A stretch of 64,000 bases of DNA. It comes from Uranotaenia lowii. Taxonomy: Eukaryota; Arthropoda; Insecta; Diptera; Culicidae. Position 1 is the first letter of the stretch. Every line of letters starts with the position of its first letter. Below the pieces are notes generated by a model, which saw only the letters and a list, made by a program, of their open reading frames with translations, made no database searches and had not been told where the DNA came from. The position numbers and the translations under genes are program-made. Shown piece by piece: positions 35,949 through 48,469 of this stretch. The stretch is taken from assembly GCF_029784155.1 (NCBI RefSeq), contig NC_073693.1, positions 145,826,843 to 145,890,842 of the forward strand. Direction: 5' to 3'.

Positions 35949-37742
35949 TGGCCGCAGAAATGGGGGGAGGGGGTGTTGGGGGTTAAAATCCCTCCATGAA
36001 GAAACGTAGTTTTCTTGGTTGAACTTAAATTTCGAAAAACTTAATCAAACTCTGCTGGATGAGTAAGGTTTTTCAAGAGTAACAATCTTGACTAGAAATC
36101 AATCAAAAATTCAGAAATCTGTTGCAGTTTTTCAAAATTTTCGCACTAGTTACCTAATAGAAATTCAGTTCTGAAAATATAATTTCAAATGAGATTGGAT
36201 TCGTATCGGAAGTTCTTGTTCCAAATCACAAAAATCAAAATTGTTATAATTTTTTTCATATTTCGGATTCTGTATATAGCTTAGGATTCTTGATTTTCAC
36301 TTCAATCCATCTTTATAATGACATTTACAGCTGTTTTGGAATCCTAGTTCCCATTTCATTTATATACTTCAAAATTGTATTCATGGTTCTCGAAACTCGT
36401 GTTCATTTTCAATGTTGAGATAAAAACTATTTAAATATACAATCGAAAATAAAATTAAAAAATGAATACATTAGAAACTATTCTAAGTTTTGTTTCATGT
36501 TTAGATTCAAAGTTTCAAACTTATTTTTTTATCAAAAATTTAAGGATATCAAAGCTTCGAAATTGCAATTTTTAAAAATGAAGAATTCAGATTAAACCCA
36601 AAACATCTCAGTTTTAATTATTGATTCATGATTGAGGGCCTTGAAATGAAATTCACTTCTTGGCTCATATTTAAAGCTCTGATTTGTAATTTAGATTCAG
36701 AAATCGTTTGTTTTTTCAATTCCGAAATTGCTTTGACCTTCGGAATCAGATTTAAAAATCCAATTTTGAATTAAGGTTCATAATTCAGATTGAGAATGAA
36801 TATTTAAAATTCTGTTCAGGTTTTAGATTCAGTTCTAAAATGAGTTTAATAAGCAAAATAAAAAAAATCAAGACTTACATTTCGAGGAGAAATTTAAACC
36901 GCAGGAGATCGCAGATCTGACTTTTTTTTCTGAATACTTTTCCAAAGATATAATTTTTTAATAAATGGCAGTTTGCGTATGCAAATTAGCTGAAAATCAA
37001 AAATATCAAGTAGAATTGGAGTTTTTCACAAGTTTTTTTTATTAAAAAAATCTGATTTTTGTTTTGAAAATATCATCCAAAGATTTTTATTTACTGATTT
37101 GGGAGAAAAAAAATTGCTGATTAAGAAACTCACAATTTTAAAAATTTAGCAATGTGCACGGATATCCATATTTTCTTTGAATATTGTGTTCTATATGTTA
37201 CTCATCTACAAACATGTTTCAGTTTTTCAAAGATCCCAATTTCAAACAAAAATCTATAATTTTGTTCTAGATTTCAACCGTAAAATTTTGATTTCATACT
37301 TTGGAAATTTGTTTTGATTTTTCAATGGTTCAAATTTTTGTGTTATCTTAAACTTTGGAAGACTCAGTTTATTTTATTTCAGCATTGAAAAGGTTAAAAA
37401 GAAATTGAAGGCTTTTTAAAAACACTTATTCTATGCTAAAATCTAAAATTTAAATCTTCCAGCTTGTAAAGCAAATCCACAGATTTCAATAAAACCATCG
37501 ATGGAAGTACATAAGTTTCCTATTGAATTACCAATGACTTCATTGTAAAAATGATGCTAACCATTTTAAACATTTGAAAGCGTATTTTCGAATGTTACTA
37601 TATAAGACAAACATCTATTTATGTTAACGAACCTTGAAATACTTTTTTAAAAAATATTTTCATGTATGCACTGTTGAGCAAAAAAAATCAGTAATTCAAC
37701 GCTCTACCCCCTCCTCCATGAGGCGAATCTTCCTACGGCCCA
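35949..37742. mobile_element. Possible TIR element with GGCCGYAGRAA ends
   Basis: The left end GGCCGCAGAAATGGGGGGAG and the inverted right end GGCCGTAGGAAGATTCGCC share GGCCG-AG-A and a following G-rich tract. The interior is full of diverged TTCAGATTCAGAATT-like words. Weak support. Confidence 0.3.
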
Positions 37743-37744
37743 GA

Positions 37745-38040
37745 TGGCGGCTATCTAACTTTAAGTGCCCGTAAAGCTTAGTGCATTTAGAAATGGGATG
37801 CTGAGTTGATTAGAGGTCATTTTTGAATTTTTCAAACCATGGGGTCTAAAAAGCTTCGTTTTGGTTCAAAACTCATCCATGATATGTTGCCAAATTTTAA
37901 ACGATTACATGAGCAAATTTAAACTTTTTGTTTTTTTTTTGGGAAAATGAATTATTTTGTACTGAAAAATCAACACGAATTTTGTTTCTTCCGTGGAACC
38001 GAGCCTGGTTCTGGTTTTTGTGCCAGTTTATAAATTATTT
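37745..38040 (+). repeat. Single arm of the large foldback family
   Basis: The order AAAAGCTTCGTTTTGG, AAAACTCATCC, AAATTTAAACTTTT, GTACTGAAAAATCAACA and GTGGAACCGAGCCTG follows the left arm of the foldback at 61879-62517. Only one arm is present. Confidence 0.7.
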
Positions 38041-39408
38041 TATTTCCTTTCAGCATTGAATTTGGTTATTTTTTAAGATTTTTGTATTTTATTTACATAC
38101 TTTTACGTTCGAAAAAAACTATAAATTTACGTAAAAAATATTAAAAATGGACAAAAAAAAACATTTAAAAGCTTTCTCGGAATATGCTAAAATGCATTTG
38201 AAGGCTCCAAAAGTCTCAAATCAAAATAAAAGTAATGTTCTTCACTATCATCTTTATTACCTAGCTAACAAGGAATCATGATTTATATCGTTTATATGGA
38301 TATTTTCAATTGTGATCGTAACAATGTTTGTATTAAGTTATTTTTCAGGACTTTTCACGCTTTGCTCAAAAATAAATTGAAACGGGAAAACGATTGGTTA
38401 GTTTGTGAGTGTGTTGTCAAAAAGAAGCTAATATAATTATTGGTTTTTAACTTTTTAATCTATCCTTGTGATTAACGATGAATGGGCTTGACTTCAATTG
38501 ACATTCAAACGGGTGTCTTCCTTTCTTTTGTAGAGCCGGTCGAAAAATGGAAATCTCAACTTCAGAACTAAAGAGTGTCACATAAATTAGCTTTGATGAG
38601 TTGGACTTGTCATCTACTTAATTACCCAGGATAGTTCATTTGTCATTATAGGTTTATCGCCCCCATTTCTGGGCTATACGCTACATCCACAAATCAGACT
38701 CTACTCCAATAATGAACTTCCTTGGAGGTGAAATTATCGGTATAAGATTCTATGTCGGATCGGCATTAACAAGTTTTCTAATAACTGGCATTGGAAACAA
38801 TCGGTCAGTTGCAGTGAGTTCGATTCTCAATATAATTTTGTTTTTGGATGATTTATCCAATAGGATGAAAATCCCATAAAATGTTTTTCTTGTTTCACTG
38901 GAATGTAGTGGTCATGCATAATTTTGGGAGCTCGAGTATTTGTGCCAGTAGTGCTCGTCCAATCAAATTATCTTTGGTACAGTACCGTTTTCAGCACATT
39001 TTCGGCTCAGAGGTTTGCTAAATAGGCATTGGATTTTTGCATCCTCTTCTATGGGTGTGATTTTGTCAAACAACCTTTAAACTATAGAAATTCACAACCT
39101 CAGTGCCATTTTTTATTTTTTTTTTCAAAACCACTTAGTCCTCAAATAACGTGAGCTTTTCTAGGATCTATTTAAATTTCATAATTGATTTTAGCTCTGT
39201 AGTACTGACTACTAGAAGCTTCTTCCTTTAGGCATTCCAGCTTATTGATTCCGCTGCCATTGAAAGCGAACCGATAATTTCAATCTTCCCTCGATGGCTT
39301 CCCGATATAGTCGATAAACCACAATAATCATCAATAATGGTCAACTAGCTTCCAGCAAGTCCTCAGTTAATAAGAAGGGGTCTTCTCACTCTCGCTTTGT
39401 ATGTGCAC
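38041..39408. other. Unassigned DNA
   Basis: Includes the second copy of the 75-bp tract seen at 30232-30306. The segment 38900-39340 is GC-richer but shows no recognisable domain on either strand. Confidence 0.35.
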
Positions 39409-40279
39409 TAGACCGCTGCAAGCTTTGTATGAAAATTTCAAATTCTTAAACTTTTACACCTCCCATAACTTTTTTTAGTTGTTTTTGCTGCCAGAAATAG
39501 CAATAAAATTTTTGGAAGCGATCCATCTAGTCCTGAATTAGCGCAACGAGTTTTAATTTTGTATGGAAATTTGTATGGGAAAACTAAATTTTTCATTCAA
39601 AAATCGCCAGAGATGTTTTGAATGTTCCAAAAAATATAACTTTGGATGAAAAATGTTTCTTGATTCTTGCAGTACATTTCATGTGAACAAAGCACAAACC
39701 TAAATTGTACCCCAGGAAAGATATTCAATGTTTTATAAAATTTTTGTTTTCAAAATTCATTTTTTTAATTATATCGTTTTTCATTGCTTGTTTGAAAGCT
39801 GTATGACAGTATGACGGAAATAAAAAATCTCAAAAAACTGCTTTGCATTGCCAGAGAATTTATTGACATATAAAGCCTTTGCAAAAACATTTCATGCAAT
39901 TATTAACAGCTCTAGCAAGCAAATTCTGCCATTTTTGAATACTTTTCAATGGATTCAGATTTTTTATTTTGAAATGGTTATAACTTTTTTCATGAAATTA
40001 TTAGCTGCTTGTCATGTAATCAAAAAATGAAGTTTAAGAATAGTCAAAACGAAAAATTAAAGACCGACTTCATTTCAAGCTTATTTGAATTTTCTGGATG
40101 AATTAATGTGCAAAAATTTCTTCTTCCATACAAATTTCCATACAAAATTGAATCGCGTTGCGCTAACTCAGGAATCAACCAAATCATCTCAAATTTTACA
40201 CAGATGCTTGGTGACCCAAAAGGCAGCGTAAAAACATATGGGAACAAAAAGTCATTTTTTGCAGCGGTCTAATGTGCAC
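39401..40279. mobile_element. Complete hAT-type MITE with 8-bp TSD
   Basis: The element 39409-40271 begins TAGACCGCTGCAA and ends with its exact inverse TTGCAGCGGTCTA. A perfect 8-bp direct repeat ATGTGCAC flanks it (39401-39408, 40272-40279), the length typical of hAT transposition. No coding remnant is recognised in its 863 bp. Relics of the family lie at 25548, 33047, 35650, and at 60124/63388. Confidence 0.88.
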
Positions 40280-40289
40280 TGCCCTACTA

Positions 40290-41000
40290 GTAGTCAAAGT
40301 CCATTCAGCTAATTACATACCAATCCATCCATTAAAAGCCAATTACCGCCAATGAGCCGTGCTCTAGTAGATTTCGTCGTGCTCCCCCAGAAGCCCCCCG
40401 GCATTTTCTGTGTGGGAGTGATGATCAAGATCACAAACATTCACACAGACAGACATACAGACACATCAAAACATCGCAATCGGCTATGTCCAAATAGTGC
40501 CCCGAGACATTGCGAAACTGGTTCTTCCTTTGGGGCCAGGCCAATTGATGAAGACTGCAGCCAGTGGTAGTATATTTCATTGGGTTGGAAACTGGAGCAA
40601 ACTGCCATATGACGGTCAAATGAAAGAACCAAGTGAACGATCAATGGACCGAATGACGACTACGACGACGATGCTACTGGCAGTGAAAAATGAGGTTAAC
40701 CTGTTGCGAAACCCTCTTCTCCAAACTCGTATGTACTTGCCTCAAAGGGCAGTTGTTGCAATTTTTCTGGCGGCAAAGACGATGATGCACTGCAACATTT
40801 CCCTCGCTGTTTTTTCACTCTTCTCTGGCTTACATGTAGTGCGAAACTATTCCAAAAAAAAAACTGAAGTAATTTACGGCTCTGGAGATGACGTGCCAAA
40901 TTGGCATCCATCAACCGTGTTGCCGATTAAACTTGAAAGTGTGTGGCAGAAACGAGTCCGAAAAAGATAAATAAATTGCACATTTTATTATATTTTTGCA
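40290..41000. other. GC-richer, apparently single-copy island
   Basis: It holds the 157-codon frame at 40497-40970, which has no recognisable domain, ends in basic residues and overlaps frames of similar size on the other strand. A short (ACAG)n-like tract lies near 40443-40465. I do not call it a gene; it could be conserved non-coding DNA. Confidence 0.3.
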
Positions 41001-42530
41001 ATCTTGAAGTTTGGCTTTTAATTTCTAATGTTACCTGAACTGTCAGTAGCCATTTATCCGAAGGTTGCCAAATGAAGATTAAAAAATTTAAAAGATCACA
41101 TATGTCTCCGTCTGACGCAGCTTGTTTCGTATGCTGGATCAATGTATGAAGCAAATTAAGCAACTGAGATCTTCTGTTTTGGAAAATGCAGAGAAAACAA
41201 AACCCGTTACTGTTTTGCCTTTCTTACAGAAAGGTATAGTTATTTTTCTATAATAACAGACAGAGTCAGAAGTTGTCACATTTTCTTTCCGTTTTTGCAG
41301 TTTAAATACTAGACGGGAATTCCTGTGACAAATTCAATGATTCACAGTCAACTGGAAGCTGTTTTTCTCCAGCAACACCGGCCTGCAGCGAAGAATTCAT
41401 AGAACCAGATATCTACCTGATCGTTCAATGAAACAATTTTGCTCCAGAAATGAAAAAAAAACACAACATCGGTTTCAAATTATCCAGAGAGCAATTTGGT
41501 TTGGATACCGCAGAACACGCTCCGTTGCAAATGGAATGTTGAGAATTTGCAAACAGCATCGAGACGATGTGGTTTCGATGGGATTCGGTTCGAATTTCTG
41601 CAGCCCACTTTTTCACCATCCGGTTCTGTTCTGTTGACGAAACATCATTCGACATCTTTGAAGAATTTTGGGTTGAGTGTTGAGAAAAGAGGTGTTGAAA
41701 TTAAACAAGGAATTATTTCAGATAGGGGCAAAGTTCATATAACGCCTTATGTGGCTAATACGCACCCTTCGTGGTTTGGAGAATCTGTAGCATTTTAAGC
41801 CAGCAAAATATTACCAATTTGTTTTAAATGCTGTGATAGGCCTTGGCAAATATGGATTTTTTCCTTAAAATACCCCTGAATCGTAAAAATTTCACAATTA
41901 AGGTTTTTCTTCATTTCGATGTAAATTTTAAAACACTTTAACAAGGTGTCACTAAGCGGAGAAAAATGAACTCGCTAAGATCTGCATATTATGGGTATGT
42001 TTTATCATGGCCCATGCGCTCGTTATAACAATCCTTAAACTTAAGCCAGGCGTTATCGGCTTCCACGGAATTCTGGCGACAAAACGCTAGCGCCAAATGA
42101 AGGTTGACGGGATAAGATCCAAGCTCGAGTTTGAACTTTTTTCACTAGTTTGATTTATCAAGGGTAATTTTCAATGTCAAAAAGAAGACTAAACTTCATG
42201 TTTACACTGATACAAACATTGATGAAATGTTTTTCCAAGGAAAAAGGACTTTTTAAATTTATTTTAGCAATATTTGAATCAATTCGACCAAAATGGTAGC
42301 AAATTAGGCTAAATCACTTACTGAACTATTTTACTGCTCTTATTCATTTTCCGCGAAAAATGAGAGGGTTCTTCTTTGAAGAGTTATTCTAATAAACTTG
42401 GAATTATTATAATCGAATTAAAAAAAATAACTTATCTGAGATAATTAAAAGAAGACAATCAGAATCTGACTTTCATAGCTTCATTCAGTAACTCATCAAG
42501 ATACTTCACAGACGATATCTCGGAATTACA
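41001..42530. other. Unassigned DNA
   Basis: Mixed composition. Frames at 41425-41798 overlap on both strands and show no known motif. Confidence 0.35.
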
Positions 42531-43501
42531 CACGGAAAATAATAAAAAGGTAAAATTTACCGAGTTAGCAAAGGTGAACGCTCGTGAAAGCCAAAAAGGT
42601 AACTTCTACCTCTTCGAGGTGAAACTCACCTCACAGTGAGGTAAAATTTACCTGAATCGAGGTTTGAAAAAAGGTACAATTCACCGAGAAAAAAGGTGAA
42701 TCCAAAAAAGGTAAATCTTACCTCGTAGCGAGGTGAATTGAGCTCGATAAAAAAGTATAATTCACCTAGAAAAAAAGGTAAATCCAAATAAGGTAAAACT
42801 TACCTCTTAGCGAGGTGTAATTGACCTGGATTGAGCCAAACAAAACGGTACAATTCTTCTAAAAAAAAAGTAACTATTCGCCGAACCCGTTCATTGAGGT
42901 TAAGCTGTTTTGTCATTCTAGGAACAAGTTTTGCTTTGTGCCTAATATGTGGAAATCGGAATAGAATGGTAAGTGTTCTTAAATATCATTTAGTTGTGCT
43001 GGTTCTCATCATAATACTATTGATTTTGTTTCAGATCGGCCCATAGAGCTTTGAGGTGTATTCCACGTCATCCTCCAGCCGGAAAAGCCGAACCTGACCG
43101 GATTAGTCGAACGGAGGAGGCCATGAATGTACGCAACGCAGGTGGATTCAGCGGCCATAGCGGCTCAGAAGAACGCGAAGCCGAATTACCAGTCCCTATT
43201 TATCTCCAATAAATATCATTTTTGAAAGAATTTTGAATTTTTTTAATTCTTATTGAAGAAAACAATCAAACCAACCAGCATTTACCTTTTAAATCAGTAA
43301 ATGGGAAAACCGTATTATTTACTATTTTGCTAGGTAAATGCGAAAAAGGTAAAATTTACCTTTTTGCTAGGTAAATTGAAAAAAGGTAAAATTTACCTTT
43401 TTGCTAGGTGAATGAAAAAAAGGTAAAATTTACCTCGAAAGAGGGGTGGAAAAAATTCACCTCGCAAAAAGGTAAATTTCACCTTTTTTTTATTTTCCGT
43501 G
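42531..43501. mobile_element. CACGGAAAATAA-ended TIR element made of AGGTAAAATTTACCT palindromes
   Basis: The outermost CACGGAAAATAA and its inverse TTTTATTTTCCGTG define the ends. Inside, both flanks (42550-42840 and 43285-43490) consist of about a dozen diverged copies of the near-palindrome AGGTAAAATTTACCT, alternating with AGCGAGGT-type spacers. A GC-rich core (42890-43210) has different composition, with donor-like, acceptor-like and polyadenylation-like signals. The superfamily is unknown and no clear TSD is visible. Confidence 0.7.
42928..43217 (+). other. Candidate captured exon-intron segment within the TIR element
   Basis: The order is TTGTCATTCTAG (acceptor-like), a short stretch ending AGAATG, GTAAGT (donor-like, 42969), a 66-nt AT-rich stretch ending TTTTGTTTCAG (acceptor-like), then a GC-rich stretch open in one frame for 57 codons. 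That frame ends at a TAA lying within the CAATAAA polyadenylation-like signal at about 43209. Splicing ATG to the next exon in the long open frame would create TGA, so the predicted message does not translate through. It could be a decayed gene fragment captured by the transposon, or chance signals. Confidence 0.3.
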
Positions 43502-45451
43502 CACCACCTTTCTCTGATCGAACCAGCTTCAGACGTCTCAGAAAGTCGTCGCAAGCGACGCGCACGTCCGGTCTCGTATAATCTTTTTCAACCTTGGCGT
43601 TCTCACAGACCTTGGTCGTCCAGATCGTGTCTTGTCCTCGGAGCCTCTGGTCTCTAAGTATCGATTTATGGTCTGGTACACGAATTTCCAGTTGATTAAG
43701 AGCGGTTTTAGGTGTTTGATATATTGAATATGTGTCCGGGTTTGTACCCTCTCACATATTCAGCGATAACAGCTGCTCTCAACTCTGCCACTCACAACTT
43801 AATGTACACAAACTGCACAGAAACGAAACTCTGCCACTGTGGGCAGCAAAGTTAGCACTTTCATTTGACATATAGATGGCACCAGAGAGATGCAACGTAA
43901 AGGCTACAGGCGACCCCAAAAAAAAAGTGTGACAGGACTTTTTTGTCACCCTGTATATACAGATTTTTGATAGAAAAAGCTGAATAATTAACGAATGCCT
44001 CAAGACAGACATTTGCTGTCCAAAACAAAAAAAAAGTGCACATTTTGATTTAATAGAAATGCTTAGAAGTCACCATTAAAGTATAAATTCATTTAAAAGA
44101 GTTAAAGTACAAACACAGTGAGCGCGAAGCGAACTTCGAAAGGAAATGTTCATTTATCGGATGAATTTCGTGCCGGCCACAGTGCATGCAAATTGCGAAG
44201 CGATGAAACACTGAAAAAAAAAATCTTGGTGATTTGTAAAAATTTATCATACGTGAAAAAATATTTGCAAATTAGTTAGCGGAATCAGAATTGAACAGTG
44301 TCAAAACAATCCGACATTTAAATGACAGAATTATGAGAGAATTATAAGAAAAATGTGACATAAATTTAACATATTTAACAATTAAATGACAAAATAATGA
44401 ATATAAGAAAATGAAATAAATATATTATAGAAGCCAGAAATTTAATAACAAAATGAAAAAAAAAAAAACTGACAAAACTACCAAAAAATATTTTTGACAA
44501 TATAATGATACAAAATTTACAATAACGACAGAAATCTGACAATACTGTGACAAAAATATTACAAATGTGTTAAAAATATGACAAAATTATGCTAAAAAAT
44601 ATGACAAAACTATGACAAAAACCTATAAAACGACAAAAAACTGACAAAACTTTGTTAAAGTTATGTCAGATTTTTGTTATTTAAATGCAATTTTCGGCTT
44701 TATTTTTATCATTTGTTGCATTTTGTTATAGTTCAGTCAGATTTTATTGATTTGATTGTCCATCCTTAAAAAAGTTACCCCATTTTGGAAGCCTAATAAC
44801 TTTTTTGTCTTAACTTTTATCGATATGCAGTCTTCGGATGAAATGTTTTTTATAATTTAGGCTTTATGAAAAATAATTTTTGAAAGGAATCGGCCGACGG
44901 GAACCAACGTTATTGATGAAAAACTGGTTTTTCATGTTTCTCCCGAACAAAATGTCTCAAAATCCCATACAAACTTCAGGCTCGTTGAGCGACCCCTTCC
45001 CGTGATCCGATCTGGCCCAAATTTGGCATGAGATCTTGAACTAGGCCTAGGATTAATTTTAGCCTGCAGCGCATAACATTTCACAGGTTTTGAATTTCCC
45101 ATACAAATTTGGGGCAGTCTAATGGATATCTGCTCAGGAGGAAACGGGCTTGTCAATTGAGCTACATATATCACAACCCCGTCTCAATTTTATCATATTT
45201 TGTCATTGTTTCTTCATTTTTTATATCACGTTTGTTGGATTTTTGTAACATTTTTTTTCTTTTTTTCTGATTTTTGTCATATTTCGACAAATATTTTTAA
45301 TTTAACTGTTGTGTTTGCCATAGTTTTGTAATTCTTATGACATATTTTTTCAGAATTTTGTTATATTCCAATTCTTTATTTTGTCAGATTTGTGTCATTA
45401 TTTTGTCATATTTTTGTCATAATTTTGTCATAAATTTGTCAAATAGTAGCA

Positions 45452-46008
45452 TAAAGTTGCCAGAATTTTTTCAGCACGTATCCGGGCCAGCCAAATCTGA
45501 GCTATTTTATCAAAAAAAACCTGGCAAAATGCGGGCATCGGTTTCAAAATTGTTAACCAAACATCCGGACTTATTTGGATAAAACCCAGGAATAACTCAA
45601 CAGAAAGCAAGGAAACAAAAACTAAAAAAAATCATCAAAACTCAAAAGCAGATTTTGGCTCTGTTGTGGTATGAGCCTACTTGGTTGAATGATTCAACTG
45701 AATCAATACCGTGGTATACCGTGGTTGAATTAAAAGGAATCTTTCGATTGCTTGGATTCAGATTTTGGCTCATTTTTAGGCTTTCAAAAAAAAATCAGAT
45801 TTTTTTTATAAAGCTTGCTCAAAAAACGTCGTTTTGGGCGTAAAAATAAAAAATTTAAGTACACTTTTTTTTTTTTGTTTGATTTGGAAAAAAGTGAAAA
45901 CATCTGGGCTTTTTCAAAAAATCCGGGGACCAGGCCGGCCGGATTGAACTTTTTCAATTTTTTAATTTTAGGGCAAACCCGTATAAAACTGGGAAATGCG
46001 GCAACCTT
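45452..46008. mobile_element. GTTGCC-ended family element, most complete copy
   Basis: The left end is AAAGTTGCCAGAATTTTTTC and the right end GGGAAATGCGGCAACCTT, with ACGTATCCGGGCCAG and GGGCAAACCCGTATAAAAC just inside. It interrupts the TTTTGTCAT array, so it is younger than the array. Confidence 0.65.
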
Positions 46009-46617
46009 GTTCTAGTATATTTGTCATATTTTTGACATTTTAATGTCGAATTTCAGCCAAATATCTTATCACCTTTGCCATTTTTTTTTTCATAGTTTAT
46101 CATATGTTTGTCAGATTTTAGTGAATTTTTTTTCTATTTTTTTTGTTATTATAATGCCATATTTGTTTTTTTGTCATTTATTTGTTCTTATTTTAGTTTT
46201 GTCAGGTTATTGTCATTTTATTGTCAAATTTTGATTAAAATTTTGTCGTATTTGTCAAAGTTTAATCAAATCTTTTAAAACATTTGTTAAAGATTTGTCA
46301 TACTTTTTTTTAAATTTATTCCAAATTATTTTCGTATTTATCTCATAATTTTTTACTATTTTTCAAAATTCTGGTACATTTTTTTTACTTCATTTGTCGT
46401 ATTTTATTCAAAGTTCTATCATTTGTCACTTTTTCGTTTATCATATTTTTATCTTAGTTCTTTCAGATTTTGAAATATTTTTTATTATTTTTGTCATAAT
46501 TCTTTCATAGTTTTACCATTTGTTTGTCAAATTTTTGTAATTTTATTGTATTTTTTTTTTTATTATTATGTCATATTTGAATTTTTTTTGTCAAATATTT
46601 GTTCTTATTGTAGCTCT

Positions 46618-47084
46618 GTCAATTGACACGCTTACTCAGCCCTATCATTGATATTAAGTACGTTCTATGCAGCTCAAAATTTAAGTAATTATTGATACTT
46701 TCAAGTTCCAAAACAAGTCTTAAAGATCTTCTATTCAGCTTCCAGCAGCCTCTTAATTCTTCTTTTTGTGACTTTTCAATACCCGTTTGAGCACTTTTGT
46801 GCCCTTTATGTGACTTACCAAATCCCGTATTGAGCACTTTTGTGCCCTTTATGTGACTTAAGTCCCGTATAACGTACGTATAGATCACTTTTGCAACTTT
46901 CAAGTTCGTTAATGAGTACATATAGTTCACTAATGGGAATTGGCAAAACAAGTCACATACAACGTACATATTAATCACTTAATGAGTACATTAATGAGTA
47001 CATAAAGTTCACTAAAGGGAATTGGGAAGTTGATTCTCTTTGTCAGCCAATATGTAACTTTCAATGCCTTCATTCAAGTAAATG
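46618..47084. repeat. Unassigned repeat-like insert with internal direct duplication
   Basis: GAGCACTTTTGTGCCC followed by TTTATGTGACTTA occurs twice (about 46789-46820 and 46832-46860), and AATGAGTACAT three times. The insert differs in composition from the surrounding TTTTGTCAT array. The 119-codon minus frame has no known motif. Confidence 0.45.
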
Positions 47085-47509
47085 TGTGACTTTTGGTTGC
47101 TTGGGAAGTTTTCATCATTTTATTGTCAAATTTTATCATTATTTTGTCAATGTTTTGGCATATTTTCTAACACATTTTTCAAAGTTGTTTCAGTTTTTTT
47201 AAATTTATATCAATTTCTTCCATATTTTTTTCATAGTTCTGTTATGTTTGTCATAATTTTAGCATAAGTTGTATCGCATTTTATTTCAAAGATTTGTCAT
47301 TTTTCACTTTTTCGGTTTGAATTTTTTTTGTAATAGTTCTTTCAGATTTGTCTTTTGATTGTTGAATTTAAGACATTTTTTTTCAGTTTTCATTTGTTAT
47401 ATTTTTTAAAATTATTTTTCTAACATTAGTCATATTTTTGTATAATTTTTTCAGTGCTTTTCCAGATTTTTTACATTTAATGTTAAATTTTTTTTTTTAA
47501 ACAGTCATT

Positions 47510-47830
47510 TTTATCTACTTGTTGAATATTTTCACTCAATCAATACTCATATTGTGCTTTATGCGGATTTCATTTATTTAGATCATTTTTAAGTTAAGTG
47601 TCATTTTTCCATAGTGCCATTGCCACCATATTGGATTCGAAAATGGCGTCAGGCAGCAAAATTCGTCTCCTACTTATTCAGTCCTTCCACCCAATACCCA
47701 TATTGTCGGGGTTCTATGTGTTGTTTTAGTTAGTCAGCCATATTCGATTTCAAGATGGCGTCAACAACGATGTTCAGCTTCCATCGGTTCAGTCCCTTCA
47801 CCCTATACGCATATTGTGCCACACCTGTCG
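47510..47830 (+). repeat. Tandem duplication around CCATATTGGATTCGAAAATG
   Basis: Two well-matched units carry CATATT(G)GATT, AAGATGGCGTCA or AAAATGGCGTCA, TTCAGTCC, and ATACCCATATTGT or ATACGCATATTGT. A third, truncated unit precedes them (AATACTCATATTGTG at 47544). Spacing of the shared CATATTGT is about 150 then 110 bp. Confidence 0.65.
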
Positions 47831-48469
47831 TTTATTTTCAGTTCTCTTGTCTGAACTGAAAAAGACTGATACCGCGTAAAATCACGGATGTTTTATAACC
47901 ATTAGGGAAACGGTGTTGAAAATTGAGTAAAGAAATTTTTAAATAAAGTTTTTTTCGAGAAATTCTCATTTGCAATGAAAAATACATGAAATAGTATTTT
48001 TAATGTACGTCCGGATGAACTCTTTATGGGTTAGCTGGACCGAGCCGTTTCTTCGCGCGAAAAATTGCTTGCATTGTGACCGGTCGATGTTTTTTATTTC
48101 AACGTGCTTCTCATTGAAGCGGGTTTCCACGCGTCCTCGACCTTAGAGCTTAAAATGAGACGTTTTAGACAAACTCTAACATTTCATCGTTGAAAAAATT
48201 ATAGTGTGCTTCCTATTCGTCATATAAATATGATGTCTTATACAAAGTTTCTTCAAAAGTTATTGGTTGAAACTTTGTAGAGGACAATTTTTCTCTTTGA
48301 TAAAATTTAAAAAGTTTGAATGTCAAAACCATGAAAAAAATTACACGTCCAAATGTCTGATACTGTTTTAAAAATGCGTATTTTTTTATGAGCATCTTTG
48401 CTGAAGACACCTTTGGTCCGAATCTTATAGTTTCTGTGTTTTTAACTTTGTCGTAACTTTGTTGTAAAA

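Larger units (their letters stand above)
44280..47500. repeat. Degenerate TGACAAAA / TTTTGTCA array with strand switch
   Basis: From about 44296 to 44660 the words ATGACAAAA or similar recur every 10-25 nt. From about 44700 to 47470 the reverse complement TTTTGTCAT recurs instead, dozens of times. The array is interrupted at about 44760-45180 (unassigned), 45452-46008 (GTTGCC-family element) and 46618-47084 (other repeat). The unit is short and poorly conserved. Confidence 0.7.

Noticed and set aside
36000..36860. Region of diverged TTCAGATTCAGAATT-like words, considered as a tandem array
   Set aside because: Spacing is irregular and the words are too diverged to define a unit; it may be only skewed composition.
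40497..40970. 157-codon open frame
   Set aside because: It has no recognisable motif, and frames of 60-70 codons on the opposite strand cover the same region.
43900..43990. Mariner-like terminus (GACAGGACTTTTTTGTCACC, then CTGTATA)
   Set aside because: It resembles a TIR edge, but no inverted partner or transposase remnant was found nearby.
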